A DNA stretch of 64,000 bases, taken from JAFECT01 sp036501825 (GTDB lineage Bacteria; Pseudomonadota; Alphaproteobacteria; Caulobacterales; Caulobacteraceae). Under the pieces are notes generated by a model. It worked only from the letters and a program-made list of their open reading frames with translations, had not been told where the DNA came from and searched no databases. Shown here piece after piece: positions 43,780 to 52,843 of the stretch (its first letter is position 1; every line of letters begins with the position of its first letter). The stretch is from positions 9,740-73,739 of the forward strand of contig DASXZP010000009.1 in assembly GCA_036501825.1 (NCBI GenBank). Reading direction: 5' to 3'. The position numbers and the translations under genes were made by a program.

Positions 43780-46230
43780 ATGACCAGTCGCGCTCCTGGC
43801 GGGCTTCGGGCCCTCCTGGTCGCCGGCGCGGCCATGGCCCTTTTCGGCGGCGCCGCGGCGGCGCAGAACGCGCTGCATCGCTACAACATTCCCGCCGAGG
43901 ATACCGGAGACGCGCTGAACGCCTTTGCGCACCAGTCCGGTCTGCGCATCCTGTTTCCTTACGCCGCGGTAACCGGGCGGCGCAGCGTCGCGCTCTCGGG
44001 GACGATGTCGGAACAGGCGGCGCTTGACCGGCTGCTGGACGGCACGGGGTTGGTGGTGGTGTCGCGTTCCGGTGATGTGGTGACCCTGGGCCTTGCCGCG
44101 CCGTCTGCGCCGGATGCGCCGCCCCCGCCGCCGGTCGAAGTCCAGGAGGTGGTGGTGACGGCGGAAAAGCGCGCCGAACGCATCCAGGATGTGCCGATGT
44201 CGATGACCGCGCTTGCCGGCGACCGCTTGACCGCGACCCAGGCGACCACGCTTCAGGACGTGGTCGACGACGTGCCGGGCGTGCAGGTGATCAGCGCGTC
44301 GCCGATCGCCAACGATCTGGTGATCCGCGGCCTGTCGGTGGGCGCGGGGATCAATTCGTCGGTGGCGACCTATGTGGACGAGACGCCCTATACGACGGTG
44401 GGTCCCTTTGCCTACAGCACCAATCTGGCGCCGAACTTCGACACCTATGATCTGGCGCGGGTCGAGGTGCTGAAGGGCCCCCAAGGGACGCTCTACGGCG
44501 CCAACGCCCTCGGAGGGCTGCTCAAATACGTCACCAATCCACCCGATCCGACGCACTACAGCGCAAGCCTGCTCACCGGCGTGAGCGCGGTCGATCACAG
44601 CGGCCAGGTCGGCCGGATCGTGGACGGGATGGTCAACGTGCCGCTCGGCGATGACGCCGCGCTGAGGCTCGTCGCCGGCGACGCCTATTTCCCCGGTTAC
44701 ATCGACGATCCGTCGCGCAGCAAGACCGACATCAACGCCGTCGAGCGATACGGCATGCGCGCGTCCCTGTTGTGGAAGCCGTCGCCGGATCTGAGCCTGC
44801 GCCTCAGCGCCGACTACCAGTACATCGCCGCCGGCGACACCGGCTCCGAGGACATGGTCGCGGCGACGTTGAAGCCGCTTTACGGCGCCCTGACCCAGGA
44901 GCGTCCGATCGCCCAGCCGCAGAAGGCGACGAACACGATCTATAACAGCACGATAAACTGGAACACGAGCCTGGGAACGCTCGTCTCCGCCACCAGCTAC
45001 AGTCAGGTCGATCCGGTCTCCTGGTTCGACCTTTCGTCGATTTACGGCCCGACCCTCAGCGCGATGTTCGGCCGCCGGTTCGGCGCGGCCGCCGAAGCGC
45101 AGGAGCCGGTGAACTCCTTCACCCAGGAATTGCGTCTGTCGTCGCCGAAGGGCGGCCGTATGGATTGGATCGTCGGCGCCTTCTACGACAGCGAGTCGGC
45201 CGACGAGCACGAACCGCTGTTTCCCGTGGACCTGGAAACCGGTGAAGTCCTCAGGGATTTCAGCCCGAGCCTCGGCGCCTATCACATCACCTCGACCTAT
45301 CGCGAATACGCCGGGTTCGCCGATTTCACCTACCACATCACGCCGGCCTTCGAGGTCAGCGCAGGCGGGCGCTACAGCAGCAGCAGCCAGAGCTATCACC
45401 AGATCAACGCGGGCGTGTTCACCGGCGCCGACGACTTCGTCACCCGCAGCAACCAGAGTGTCTTCACCTATTCCGTGGACGCCAAATATCGCTTCAGCCC
45501 CGATCTCATGATCTATGGGCGGGTCGCCTCGGGCTTTGTGCCGGGCGGCCCGAACGACGTCCTGCCCGGCTCGCCGCTGCCGATGACCTACCGCTCATCG
45601 AGCACCACCAACTACGAAATCGGCGTCAAGGGCGCGAGCGGTGACGGCCGCATCGGCTACGATCTCGACCTGTTCGACGTCGAGTGGCAGGACATCCAGC
45701 TTATCGCCGAGGTGAACAATCTCTACGGCGCCACCAACGGCGGCGCCGCGCGCAGCCGCGGCGTCGAGGGCGCCATCAGCTTCAGGCCGGTCCAGGGGCT
45801 GAAGCTCGGGCTGGACGGCGCCTACATCGACGCGCGGTTGACTGAGGACACGCCCGCGAGCTTCGGCGGCCTGGCGGGCGATTGGCTGCCCCTGTCCCCG
45901 GCCTTCGCGGGGACGGCGAGTGCGGCGTACCAGCGGCCTCTGCGCGGCGGCCTCTCGGGTTTCTCCGGGCTGGAGTGGCACTATGACGGCGAGCGGATGT
46001 CGGAGTTCGAATTCGGCGCGCCGCGCCAGCGCCTGCCCGCCTATTCGACGGTCAACCTGCGCGCGGGCCTGAAGTTCGAGAGCTATACCCTGACCGTCTA
46101 CGTCAAGAACGCCGCCGACACCCGCGCGATCAGCTCGGTCGGGCCCGAAACCCTCGGCGGCGTGAGCGCACTCACTTCGGTCATCGGCACGCCGCGCACG
46201 GTCGGCCTGACCCTGGCCGCGACGTTCTAG
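43780..46230 (+). CDS. TonB-dependent transducing receptor with STN domain (FecA-like)
   Basis: An 816-residue outer-membrane receptor. Signal peptide, then an STN domain (residues about 30-105: HRYNIPAEDTGDALNAFAHQ, SGLRILFPYAAVTG, LDRLLDGTGLVVVS) that signals to FecR. After a Pro-rich hinge come the TonB box VQEVVVTAEK, the plug (NDLVIRGLSVGAGINSSVAT, VEVLKGPQGTLYGANALGG) and a barrel ending in ATF. A ribosome binding site (GGGGGAGGGG) precedes the ATG at 43780. It is the third gene of the sigma/FecR operon. A close paralogue follows. Confidence 0.93.
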   Translation: MTSRAPGGLRALLVAGAAMALFGGAAAAQNALHRYNIPAEDTGDALNAFAHQSGLRILFPYAAVTGRRSVALSGTMSEQAALDRLLDGTGLVVVSRSGDVVTLGLAAPSAPDAPPPPPVEVQEVVVTAEKRAERIQDVPMSMTALAGDRLTATQATTLQDVVDDVPGVQVISASPIANDLVIRGLSVGAGINSSVATYVDETPYTTVGPFAYSTNLAPNFDTYDLARVEVLKGPQGTLYGANALGGLLKYVTNPPDPTHYSASLLTGVSAVDHSGQVGRIVDGMVNVPLGDDAALRLVAGDAYFPGYIDDPSRSKTDINAVERYGMRASLLWKPSPDLSLRLSADYQYIAAGDTGSEDMVAATLKPLYGALTQERPIAQPQKATNTIYNSTINWNTSLGTLVSATSYSQVDPVSWFDLSSIYGPTLSAMFGRRFGAAAEAQEPVNSFTQELRLSSPKGGRMDWIVGAFYDSESADEHEPLFPVDLETGEVLRDFSPSLGAYHITSTYREYAGFADFTYHITPAFEVSAGGRYSSSSQSYHQINAGVFTGADDFVTRSNQSVFTYSVDAKYRFSPDLMIYGRVASGFVPGGPNDVLPGSPLPMTYRSSSTTNYEIGVKGASGDGRIGYDLDLFDVEWQDIQLIAEVNNLYGATNGGAARSRGVEGAISFRPVQGLKLGLDGAYIDARLTEDTPASFGGLAGDWLPLSPAFAGTASAAYQRPLRGGLSGFSGLEWHYDGERMSEFEFGAPRQRLPAYSTVNLRAGLKFESYTLTVYVKNAADTRAISSVGPETLGGVSALTSVIGTPRTVGLTLAATF

Positions 46231-46340
46231 GGCGCGTGACGGCCCCGTGAATATTTTTCTGCGAACGGACTAAGGGCGCCCGGCCAGGCGTTCGTCTCAC
46301 CCCCTGAAGGACCTCACTAATCGAGGCCGGGGGAATCGTC

Positions 46341-48557
46341 ATGACCGCTCGCACCTATCGCCAAGACCGCAATCTGCGCCGCCTGTTGCTGGGCGGCGCG
46401 GCCGCCGCGCTGTTCGTCGGGCCGGTCTATGCCGCCGACGCCGCAAGCGAAAGTAAGGCGACGAGCGTGCAGGAGGTCGTGGTCACCGCCGAGAAGCGCA
46501 CGCAACGCGCTCAGGACGTGCCCATGTCGATCAAGGCGATCAGCGGCGATCACCTGACCCAGACCCAGGCCACGACCCTGCAGGACGTGGTCAACCAGGT
46601 GCCGGGGCTGCAACTCGTCCAGAACGGCCCGACGTCAAACGAGCTGGTGATCCGTGGCCTTTCGGTCGGCGCGGGCATCAACTCTTCGGTGGCGACCTAT
46701 GTGGACGAGACCCCCTATACGACGGTCGGGCCGTTCGCCTACAGTTCCAACCTCGCGCCGAACTTCGACACCTACGATCTGTCGCGCATCGAGGTGTTGC
46801 GCGGGCCGCAGGGGACGCTCTACGGCGCGAGCGCCATGGGCGGCCTGCTCAAGTACGTGACCAATGCGCCCGATCCCTCGCACTACAGCGCGAGCATGCT
46901 GGCGGGCGTGAGTTCAGTCGATCACAGCGGCCAGACCGGCTGGGAACTCCACGGCATGGTCAACATTCCGCTGGGCGAGAACCTGGCCCTGCGCCTTGTG
47001 GGCGAAGACGACTACCAGCCCGGCTTCATCGACGACCCGGCGCGCGGCGTGAAGGATGAAAACGACATCCGCCGCTACGGCGGTCGCGCATCGCTGTTGT
47101 GGACGCCCACGCCGGATCTCAGCATTCGCCTGACCGGAACCTGGCAGCACATCAAGGCGGGCGACACGGGCCAGGAGGATATTTCCGCGGCGACGCTGCA
47201 ACCGATCTTCGGGGAGCTGACGCAGGAGAAGGCGATCGCGCAGCCGACGACGGTCACCAACACCGTCTACAACGGCACGATCAACTGGAACGTGGGCTTC
47301 GCCAACCTGGTCTCATCGACCAGCTATACCCAGGTCAATCCGTACGTCGTCGGCGACCTGTCCTCGGTTTACGGCCCCATCCTGCAGGGCATCTTCGGCC
47401 AGCCCCTGGGCGCCGAGGTGGTGGCGATCGAACCGGTGAACTCCTTCACCCAGGAACTGCGCCTGACCTCGAACAAGGGCCAGGCCCTCGAGTGGAACAT
47501 CGGCGCCTACTACGACAACGAATCCGCCGACGAGCATGAGCCGCTCTATCCGGTCGACCTCACCACCGGCCAGGTCCTCACCGGCTTCACGCCCAACCTC
47601 GGCGCCTACCACATCACCTCGACCTATCGCGAATGGGCGGGCTTTGCGGACTTCACCTATCACGTCACGTCCGCGTTCGAGGTGGGTCTGGGCGGGCGCT
47701 ACAGCTCGAACAGCCAGACCTATCACCAGGTCAACGCCGGCTTCTTCACCGGCACAGACGATTTCGTGACCAAGAGCGATCAGAGCGTCTTCACCTATTC
47801 GGTGGACGCCAAATATCGCTTCAGCCCTGACCTGATGGTGTACGCCCGCGTGGCCTCGGGCTTCGTGCCCGGCGGTCCCAACGACGTGCTGCCGGGATCG
47901 ACCCTGCCGGAAACGTTCAAGTCCTCCAGCACCACCAACTACGAGATCGGCGTCAAAGGAAGCGCGGCCGAAGGCCAGATCACCTACGACCTCGATGTGT
48001 TTGACGTCGAGTGGCAGCAAATCCAGCTTATCGCCGAGGTGAACAATCTCTTTGGCGCCACCAACGGCGGCACCGCGCGCAGCCGCGGTCTAGAAGGCGA
48101 CATTGACTATCGGCCGATGACGGGTCTCTCGCTGGGCCTCAGCGCGGCCTATACCGATGCGCGTCTCACCCAGCCGACGCCCGCGAGCTTCGGCGGTCTG
48201 GCCGGCGATCGACTGCCGCTGTCGCCCTATATTTCGACCACGGCCAGCGCGAGCTACGAGTGGCCGCTCAGTTCCAGCCTGACGGGCTTCGCCGGCGGCG
48301 AGTGGCACTACGAGGGCGACCGCATGTCCGAGTACGAGTTCGGCGCGCCGCGCCAGGACCTGCCGGCCTATTCGATGGTGAACCTGCGCGCCGGGGTGCG
48401 ATTCCAGAACTACACGATCACCGCCTACGTGAAGAACCTGGGCGATGAGAAGGCAATCAGTTCGGTGGGCCCGGAGACGGTCGGTGCGGTGAGCGCGCTT
48501 TCGGCCGTCGTCTCCACGCCGCGCACCATCGGCCTGACCTTTGGCGCCAAGTTCTGA
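46341..48557 (+). CDS. TonB-dependent receptor without STN domain, paralogue of the preceding gene
   Basis: A 738-residue receptor nearly collinear with the previous one from the TonB box on (VQEVVVTAEKRTQRAQDVPM; LVIRGLSVGAGINSSVATYV; FTYSVDAKYRFSPDLM shared word for word). The STN domain is missing, so it transports but cannot signal. The barrel ends in AKF. High identity over the plug and barrel points to a tandem duplication. The gap of 110 bases to the upstream stop has no strong promoter, so cotranscription is likely. Together they suggest two ligand variants or a dosage effect. Confidence 0.92.
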   Translation: MTARTYRQDRNLRRLLLGGAAAALFVGPVYAADAASESKATSVQEVVVTAEKRTQRAQDVPMSIKAISGDHLTQTQATTLQDVVNQVPGLQLVQNGPTSNELVIRGLSVGAGINSSVATYVDETPYTTVGPFAYSSNLAPNFDTYDLSRIEVLRGPQGTLYGASAMGGLLKYVTNAPDPSHYSASMLAGVSSVDHSGQTGWELHGMVNIPLGENLALRLVGEDDYQPGFIDDPARGVKDENDIRRYGGRASLLWTPTPDLSIRLTGTWQHIKAGDTGQEDISAATLQPIFGELTQEKAIAQPTTVTNTVYNGTINWNVGFANLVSSTSYTQVNPYVVGDLSSVYGPILQGIFGQPLGAEVVAIEPVNSFTQELRLTSNKGQALEWNIGAYYDNESADEHEPLYPVDLTTGQVLTGFTPNLGAYHITSTYREWAGFADFTYHVTSAFEVGLGGRYSSNSQTYHQVNAGFFTGTDDFVTKSDQSVFTYSVDAKYRFSPDLMVYARVASGFVPGGPNDVLPGSTLPETFKSSSTTNYEIGVKGSAAEGQITYDLDVFDVEWQQIQLIAEVNNLFGATNGGTARSRGLEGDIDYRPMTGLSLGLSAAYTDARLTQPTPASFGGLAGDRLPLSPYISTTASASYEWPLSSSLTGFAGGEWHYEGDRMSEYEFGAPRQDLPAYSMVNLRAGVRFQNYTITAYVKNLGDEKAISSVGPETVGAVSALSAVVSTPRTIGLTFGAKF

Positions 48558-48580
48558 TCAGAAACCCCGGAGTGACCGTG

Positions 48581-51094
48581 ATGACTTCAAGACTCTGGAT
48601 GGGCGCTGCGTGCGCCCTGGCGATGGGTTTGCCGGCCGCGGCGCAGGCCGCGGACGGGACGGCGGCGGATCAGATGCTGGCGCGCTATCAGCGCGCGGCG
48701 GAAATCGAGATGGCGCACACCCATCACTGGATCCTGAACGAAACCGTGGCCCCGCACTGGATCGCGGGTCGTGACGCCTTCTGGTACGCGGAGGAAACCG
48801 CCCAGGGACACCGCTATCTGATTATGGACGCGACTACGGGCGCCAAGACCGACGCCTTCGACCAGGCGCGTCTGGCGACCGAGCTCGGCAAGGCCGTCGG
48901 GCGCACGGTTGACGCCAACGATCTTCCGATCAAGGCCGAGTGGCTCGATCCGGCGGCGGGCACGGTGCGCTTTTTCGCCTTCGACAAGACCTGGCTGTTC
49001 GACAGCGTCAAGGGTCTGAGCGAAGAGCCGGAGCCGCGTTCGCACTTCACCGTCTCACCCGACGGCAAGCTCGGCGTGATCAGCAAGGACCACAATCTCT
49101 GGCTCAAAGATTTCGCCTCCGGCAAGGAGACGCAACTCACCACCGACGGCGAGGAGCGCTACGAATACGGCGTCCCGCCCGAGGCCCTGCACCACCCGGC
49201 GTTTTCGCCTGAGGTGATCTGGTCGCCGGACTCCAGGCGTATCTTCACCGCCCAGACCGACGATCGCCAGGTCCTCGACCTACCGGTGGTCGAGTTCGCG
49301 CCCAAGGATGGCGTGCGGTCGCACGTGGTGAACTATCACGCCGCCCTGCCGGGCGACGTCAACGTACCGATGTTCCGCCTGACCGTCATCGACGTAACCA
49401 ACGGGCATCAGACGCCGGTGCGTTACGAGACCATCCCCGCCGTGCGCATGAACGACTCCCCGATGGACGGGAAGCGGATGTGGTGGAGCGGTGATAGCAA
49501 GCACGCCTACTTCGTCGACATCGAGCGCGGCGAAAAGGCGGTGCACGTGGAGGCCGTGGACGCCGACACCGGGGCCACGCGGGAGCTGTTCTCCGAAACC
49601 AGCGACACCTATGTGGAACTGGGCTCAGACGTCTATGAGCCCGCCGCCCTGCGCCCGCTGCCGAACGCGAACCAGCTGATCTGGTATTCGGAACGCTCCG
49701 GCTGGGCGCATCTGTATCTCTACGACCTTAACACCGGAAAGCTGATCCGTCCCTTGACCAGCGGCGACTGGCTGGTCCGTGACGTGCTCGGCGTGGACGA
49801 GGCGCATCGGCAGGTCTTCGTCAGCATTGCCGGCCGCACGCCAGGCAAGAATCCGTACTATCAGGAGACGGCGCGCATCGATCTCGACACGGGCGCGATG
49901 AAGGTGCTTACCGCCAGCGACGACGACCACGAGGTCCTGGTGCCCGGCGGCCTCGTCAACGCCAACGCCCTTGTCTACCTCTTTTCCGGCGGCGATCCGC
50001 ACGGCCTGTCGGGCGTGGCGCCTTCGGGCGACTATTTCGTCGAAACCGTGACCCGGGCCGACAAGCCCAGTCGCTCCATCCTCTACGATCGCGACGGCCG
50101 CGTAGTCGCGACAGTCGAGGACGCCGACGCCTCGCGTTTGCCGTCCTGGTACCGCTGGCCCACGCCGGTGAAACTGACGGCGGCCGACGGCAAGACCGAG
50201 ATTGACGGTCTGGTGTTCCGGCCTTCGGACTACGACCCGCACAAGAAGTATCCCGTCATCGACCTCGTCTACGGCGGACCCCAGGCGGCCTATGTGCCCA
50301 AGAGCTTCGACAACTTCGCCTACCAGGGCATGGCGTCGCTCGCCGAGCTCGGCTTCGTGGTCACCAGCATCGACGGCCGCGGCACCGTGCAGCGCAGCCG
50401 CGCCTTCCACGCGGCGTCGTATCGAAAAGCCGAAACCGCCAGCGACCTGGAAGACCACATCGCCGGCATCAAGCAGCTGGCCGCGGCCGATCCGGGCATG
50501 GACCTTTCGCGGGTGGGCATCACCGGCTTTTCCGGCGGCGGCTATATGACCGCTATCGGGATGTTCCGCTTCCCCGACTTCTACAAGGTCGGCGTGGCGG
50601 GCAGCGGCAACTACGATCAGAGTCTGTTCTGGGCCACCTGGGGCGAGCGTTACGAGGGATATCCCTACGGCGATTACTACAAGCAGCAGGACGCCAAGAC
50701 CTATGTCGCCGGTCTGAAGGGCAAGCTGCTGATCGTGCAGGGTCTGATGGACGTCGGCGTGACGCCGGCGGGCACGTTCCAGCTCGAACAGGCTTTGCAG
50801 GACGCCAACAAGGATTATGACACCCTGCTCTGGCCGCGCCTGACCCACGACATCTCGGCGTACGGCAAGCGCCGCGAGTGGGATTACTTTGTCCGCTACC
50901 TCGCGGGCGAGACGCCGCCGCACGAATTTCTGCTGAACGACGACGAGGACATCGAAAAGGCCAAGGCCGAAGCGCTGGAAGCCAAACCCGACGCCAAGGC
51001 GGACGCGGCGAAGGCCGAAGTTCCGGCCAAGGACGCCAAGCCCGACGCATCGAAGAAGCCCGGCGCATCGCAGAAGGACACCGGATCGAAATGA
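48581..51094 (+). CDS. S9-family (DPP IV/prolyl oligopeptidase) serine peptidase, exported
   Basis: An 837-residue periplasmic peptidase. Signal peptide (LWMGAACALAMGLPAAAQAA), N-terminal beta-propeller (residues about 40-560) and alpha/beta-hydrolase domain. The catalytic triad is visible: Ser651 (GFSGGGY), Asp724 (GLMDVGV) and His756 (THDIS). The last 60 residues are a Lys/Asp/Ala-rich tail with repeated AKPDA units. It lies 23 bases after the TonB receptor gene and overlaps the cyclophilin gene by ATGA. It likely cleaves an imported peptide. The ATG at 48581 follows CGGAG; a GTG at 48572 is also in frame. Confidence 0.92.
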   Translation: MTSRLWMGAACALAMGLPAAAQAADGTAADQMLARYQRAAEIEMAHTHHWILNETVAPHWIAGRDAFWYAEETAQGHRYLIMDATTGAKTDAFDQARLATELGKAVGRTVDANDLPIKAEWLDPAAGTVRFFAFDKTWLFDSVKGLSEEPEPRSHFTVSPDGKLGVISKDHNLWLKDFASGKETQLTTDGEERYEYGVPPEALHHPAFSPEVIWSPDSRRIFTAQTDDRQVLDLPVVEFAPKDGVRSHVVNYHAALPGDVNVPMFRLTVIDVTNGHQTPVRYETIPAVRMNDSPMDGKRMWWSGDSKHAYFVDIERGEKAVHVEAVDADTGATRELFSETSDTYVELGSDVYEPAALRPLPNANQLIWYSERSGWAHLYLYDLNTGKLIRPLTSGDWLVRDVLGVDEAHRQVFVSIAGRTPGKNPYYQETARIDLDTGAMKVLTASDDDHEVLVPGGLVNANALVYLFSGGDPHGLSGVAPSGDYFVETVTRADKPSRSILYDRDGRVVATVEDADASRLPSWYRWPTPVKLTAADGKTEIDGLVFRPSDYDPHKKYPVIDLVYGGPQAAYVPKSFDNFAYQGMASLAELGFVVTSIDGRGTVQRSRAFHAASYRKAETASDLEDHIAGIKQLAAADPGMDLSRVGITGFSGGGYMTAIGMFRFPDFYKVGVAGSGNYDQSLFWATWGERYEGYPYGDYYKQQDAKTYVAGLKGKLLIVQGLMDVGVTPAGTFQLEQALQDANKDYDTLLWPRLTHDISAYGKRREWDYFVRYLAGETPPHEFLLNDDEDIEKAKAEALEAKPDAKADAAKAEVPAKDAKPDASKKPGASQKDTGSK

Positions 51095-51693
51095 TGTCGC
51101 GCCGATCCGTCGTCGCCGGCGCGGCCGCCTCGACCCTGGGGCTGCCCGCCCGTGCGGGCGCAGGCATGGTGCGGGTCGCCCTCGACACGGCGCTGGGATC
51201 GATGACGATCACGCTCGACACGGCGCACGCGCCGATTTCGGCCGGGGATTTTCTGAACTACGTGGATCGCAACCTGTTCGAAGGCGCCGCCTTCTATCGC
51301 ACCGTGCGGCCCGACGACGACATCAATCCGGTGCGGATCGACGTGATCCAGGGCGGCCTGCTCGACGACAAGAAGATGCTGCCGCCCATCGCGCACGAAC
51401 CGACCAGCAAAACAGGCCTGCGTCATCGCAACGGGACCCTCTCCATCGGTCGCGACACGCCGGGCACGGGCTCAGCGGGCGCGTTCTTCATCTGCATCGG
51501 CGATCAGCCGGCGCTGGATTTCGGCGGCAAGCGCAATCCGGACGGTCAAGGCTTCGCCGCCTTCGGTCAGGTCGTGCGCGGCATGGACGTGGTGCGCAGG
51601 ATCTGGCGCTCGCCCGTCGACGACCGCGCGACGGGCATGGCGCACGAGATGCTGACGCCGCCGATCCCGATCCTGGGTGCGCGGCGGCTCTGA
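51091..51693 (+). CDS. Cyclophilin-type peptidyl-prolyl isomerase, exported
   Basis: A 200-residue isomerase with a signal sequence (SRRSVVAGAAASTLGLPARAGA; twin-arginine-like) and the cyclophilin core: FLNYVDRNLFEGAAFYRTVRP, TGSAGAFFICIGDQPALDF, and FAAFGQVVRGMDVVRRI. It interconverts prolyl bonds in the periplasm. Coupled by ATGA to the S9 peptidase gene, it may help the peptidase act on proline-containing peptides. The coupling is seen; the shared task is inference. Confidence 0.9.
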   Translation: MMSRRSVVAGAAASTLGLPARAGAGMVRVALDTALGSMTITLDTAHAPISAGDFLNYVDRNLFEGAAFYRTVRPDDDINPVRIDVIQGGLLDDKKMLPPIAHEPTSKTGLRHRNGTLSIGRDTPGTGSAGAFFICIGDQPALDFGGKRNPDGQGFAAFGQVVRGMDVVRRIWRSPVDDRATGMAHEMLTPPIPILGARRL

Positions 51694-51757
51694 CCAGGGC
51701 GTTGCGCCGGCCGCGACGCGTCGCCATGATGGTCCCGTCAAATCAGGGACTTTCTTC

Positions 51758-52204
51758 ATGCAGCTTCGGACCCTGCATGCCTATGTCGGCATGCTGATCG
51801 CCCCCACCGTGCTCTTTCTCGCCACGACGGGCCTGCTTCAGGTCTACAGCCTGCACGAGGACCATGGATCCTATCAGGCGCCGCGCGCGCTCGAGGTTCT
51901 GGGCAGCCTGCACAAGGACCAAAAGCTCCCGGGCAAGGAAGACGCCGGCCATCACCACGACCACGGCGCTGCCGCGGACCACCACGACGCCGGCGGCCAC
52001 GCCGATGACCACAAGGGGCCTGCCCATCCTTGGGCGATCGCGCTGCTGAAAGTCTTCTTCGCGGGCGTGGCGGTGAGCCTGATCGGCTCGACCCTCGTTG
52101 GAATTTGGATGGCGTGGCAGACCCGCCTGCGCCGCCGCACTCATATGATCCTGCTGGGGTTGGGCGCGCTGATCCCGCTGGTTCTGGCGTTTCTGGCGAG
52201 CTGA
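51758..52204 (+). CDS. PepSY-type membrane protein with a His/Asp-rich loop (148 aa)
   Basis: Two hydrophobic helices (YVGMLIAPTVLFLATTGLLQ at the N-terminus, LLKVFFAGVAVSLIGSTLVG later) and a third at LGLGALIPLVLAFLA flank a loop containing GHHHDHGAA, DHHDAGGHADDH. The layout (HAYVGM, GLLQVYS and a last basic segment TRLRRRTHM) resembles small PepSY-associated proteins. The His-rich loop suggests metal binding. It lies 64 bases after the cyclophilin gene and may be the last gene of the uptake locus. The ATG at 51758 was chosen over upstream in-frame starts because it opens the first helix. Confidence 0.68.
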   Translation: MQLRTLHAYVGMLIAPTVLFLATTGLLQVYSLHEDHGSYQAPRALEVLGSLHKDQKLPGKEDAGHHHDHGAAADHHDAGGHADDHKGPAHPWAIALLKVFFAGVAVSLIGSTLVGIWMAWQTRLRRRTHMILLGLGALIPLVLAFLAS

Positions 52205-52261
52205 GGCGGCCGCTCTGCCGCGTTGCGCCACCCCGCATGGCCGGGCATAACCGCGTCCGGG

Positions 52262-52337
52262 GCCGGCTTAGCTCAGTTGGTAGAGCAGCGCTTTTGTAAA
52301 GCGAAGGTCGCGGGTTCGAATCCTGCAGCCGGCACCA
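52262..52337 (+). tRNA. tRNA-Thr (anticodon UGU)
   Basis: 76 bases including an encoded CCA. The acceptor stem GCCGGCT/AGCCGGC, D loop, anticodon loop CTTTTGTAA (anticodon TGT), variable loop and T arm (GCGGGTTCGAATCCTGC) all fold in cloverleaf form. Confidence 0.97.
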
Positions 52338-52368
52338 CTCGCCAGAATCCGTCAGGCGTCACCACCCG

Positions 52369-52776
52369 TCAGGCCGCCGCCTTGCCGCCGAGCTTGAGGC
52401 CGCCGATCAGGGCGCCCGCAATCAGGAAGTAGACGAAGGTGTAGCCCGCGTCGATTTCCACCATGCTCATCGACCGGCCCATATAGAGCCAGTCGAGACT
52501 CTCCCCCATGAACGGGAAGACGAACCAGAGGAAGAGGCTGGTCACCACGCCGCCGACCAGGCTGTCGCGATTGGTCCTGCGGATCACCCAGGCGATGCCG
52601 ATCAGCATGATCAGCGAGAACACCGCGCCCTCGGCGTAGCCCGCGGGCGTCTTGGCCGCCGGCGACAGCGGCACGCTCATCTTGTCGGCGAACAGCTTGC
52701 CGTACCAAAGCCAACTCGCGGCCTGGGTAACCACCAGAGCCACGATCACGCCCACCCAGTTCAGACCCTGAAGCAT
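52369..52776 (-). CDS. DUF1761 family membrane protein
   Basis: A 135-residue protein with four hydrophobic helices (NWVGVIVALVVTQAASWLWY, AVFSLIMLIGIAWVIRR and others) and the conserved WYGKLFADKM motif of DUF1761. Function of the family is unknown. The ATG at 52776 follows GGGGAGG. It converges with the tRNA-Thr gene. Confidence 0.8.
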   Translation of the reverse strand: MLQGLNWVGVIVALVVTQAASWLWYGKLFADKMSVPLSPAAKTPAGYAEGAVFSLIMLIGIAWVIRRTNRDSLVGGVVTSLFLWFVFPFMGESLDWLYMGRSMSMVEIDAGYTFVYFLIAGALIGGLKLGGKAAA

Positions 52777-52843
52777 GGCCGACCTCCCCGAAAGGCGGAG
52801 GGAGCATAGACCCTTTGGGCGAGTCGGGTAATCGGCGACCGGG

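Noticed and set aside
43738..45399. 553-codon antisense frame in the STN receptor gene
   Set aside because: No conserved motif; the plus-strand receptor explains the openness.
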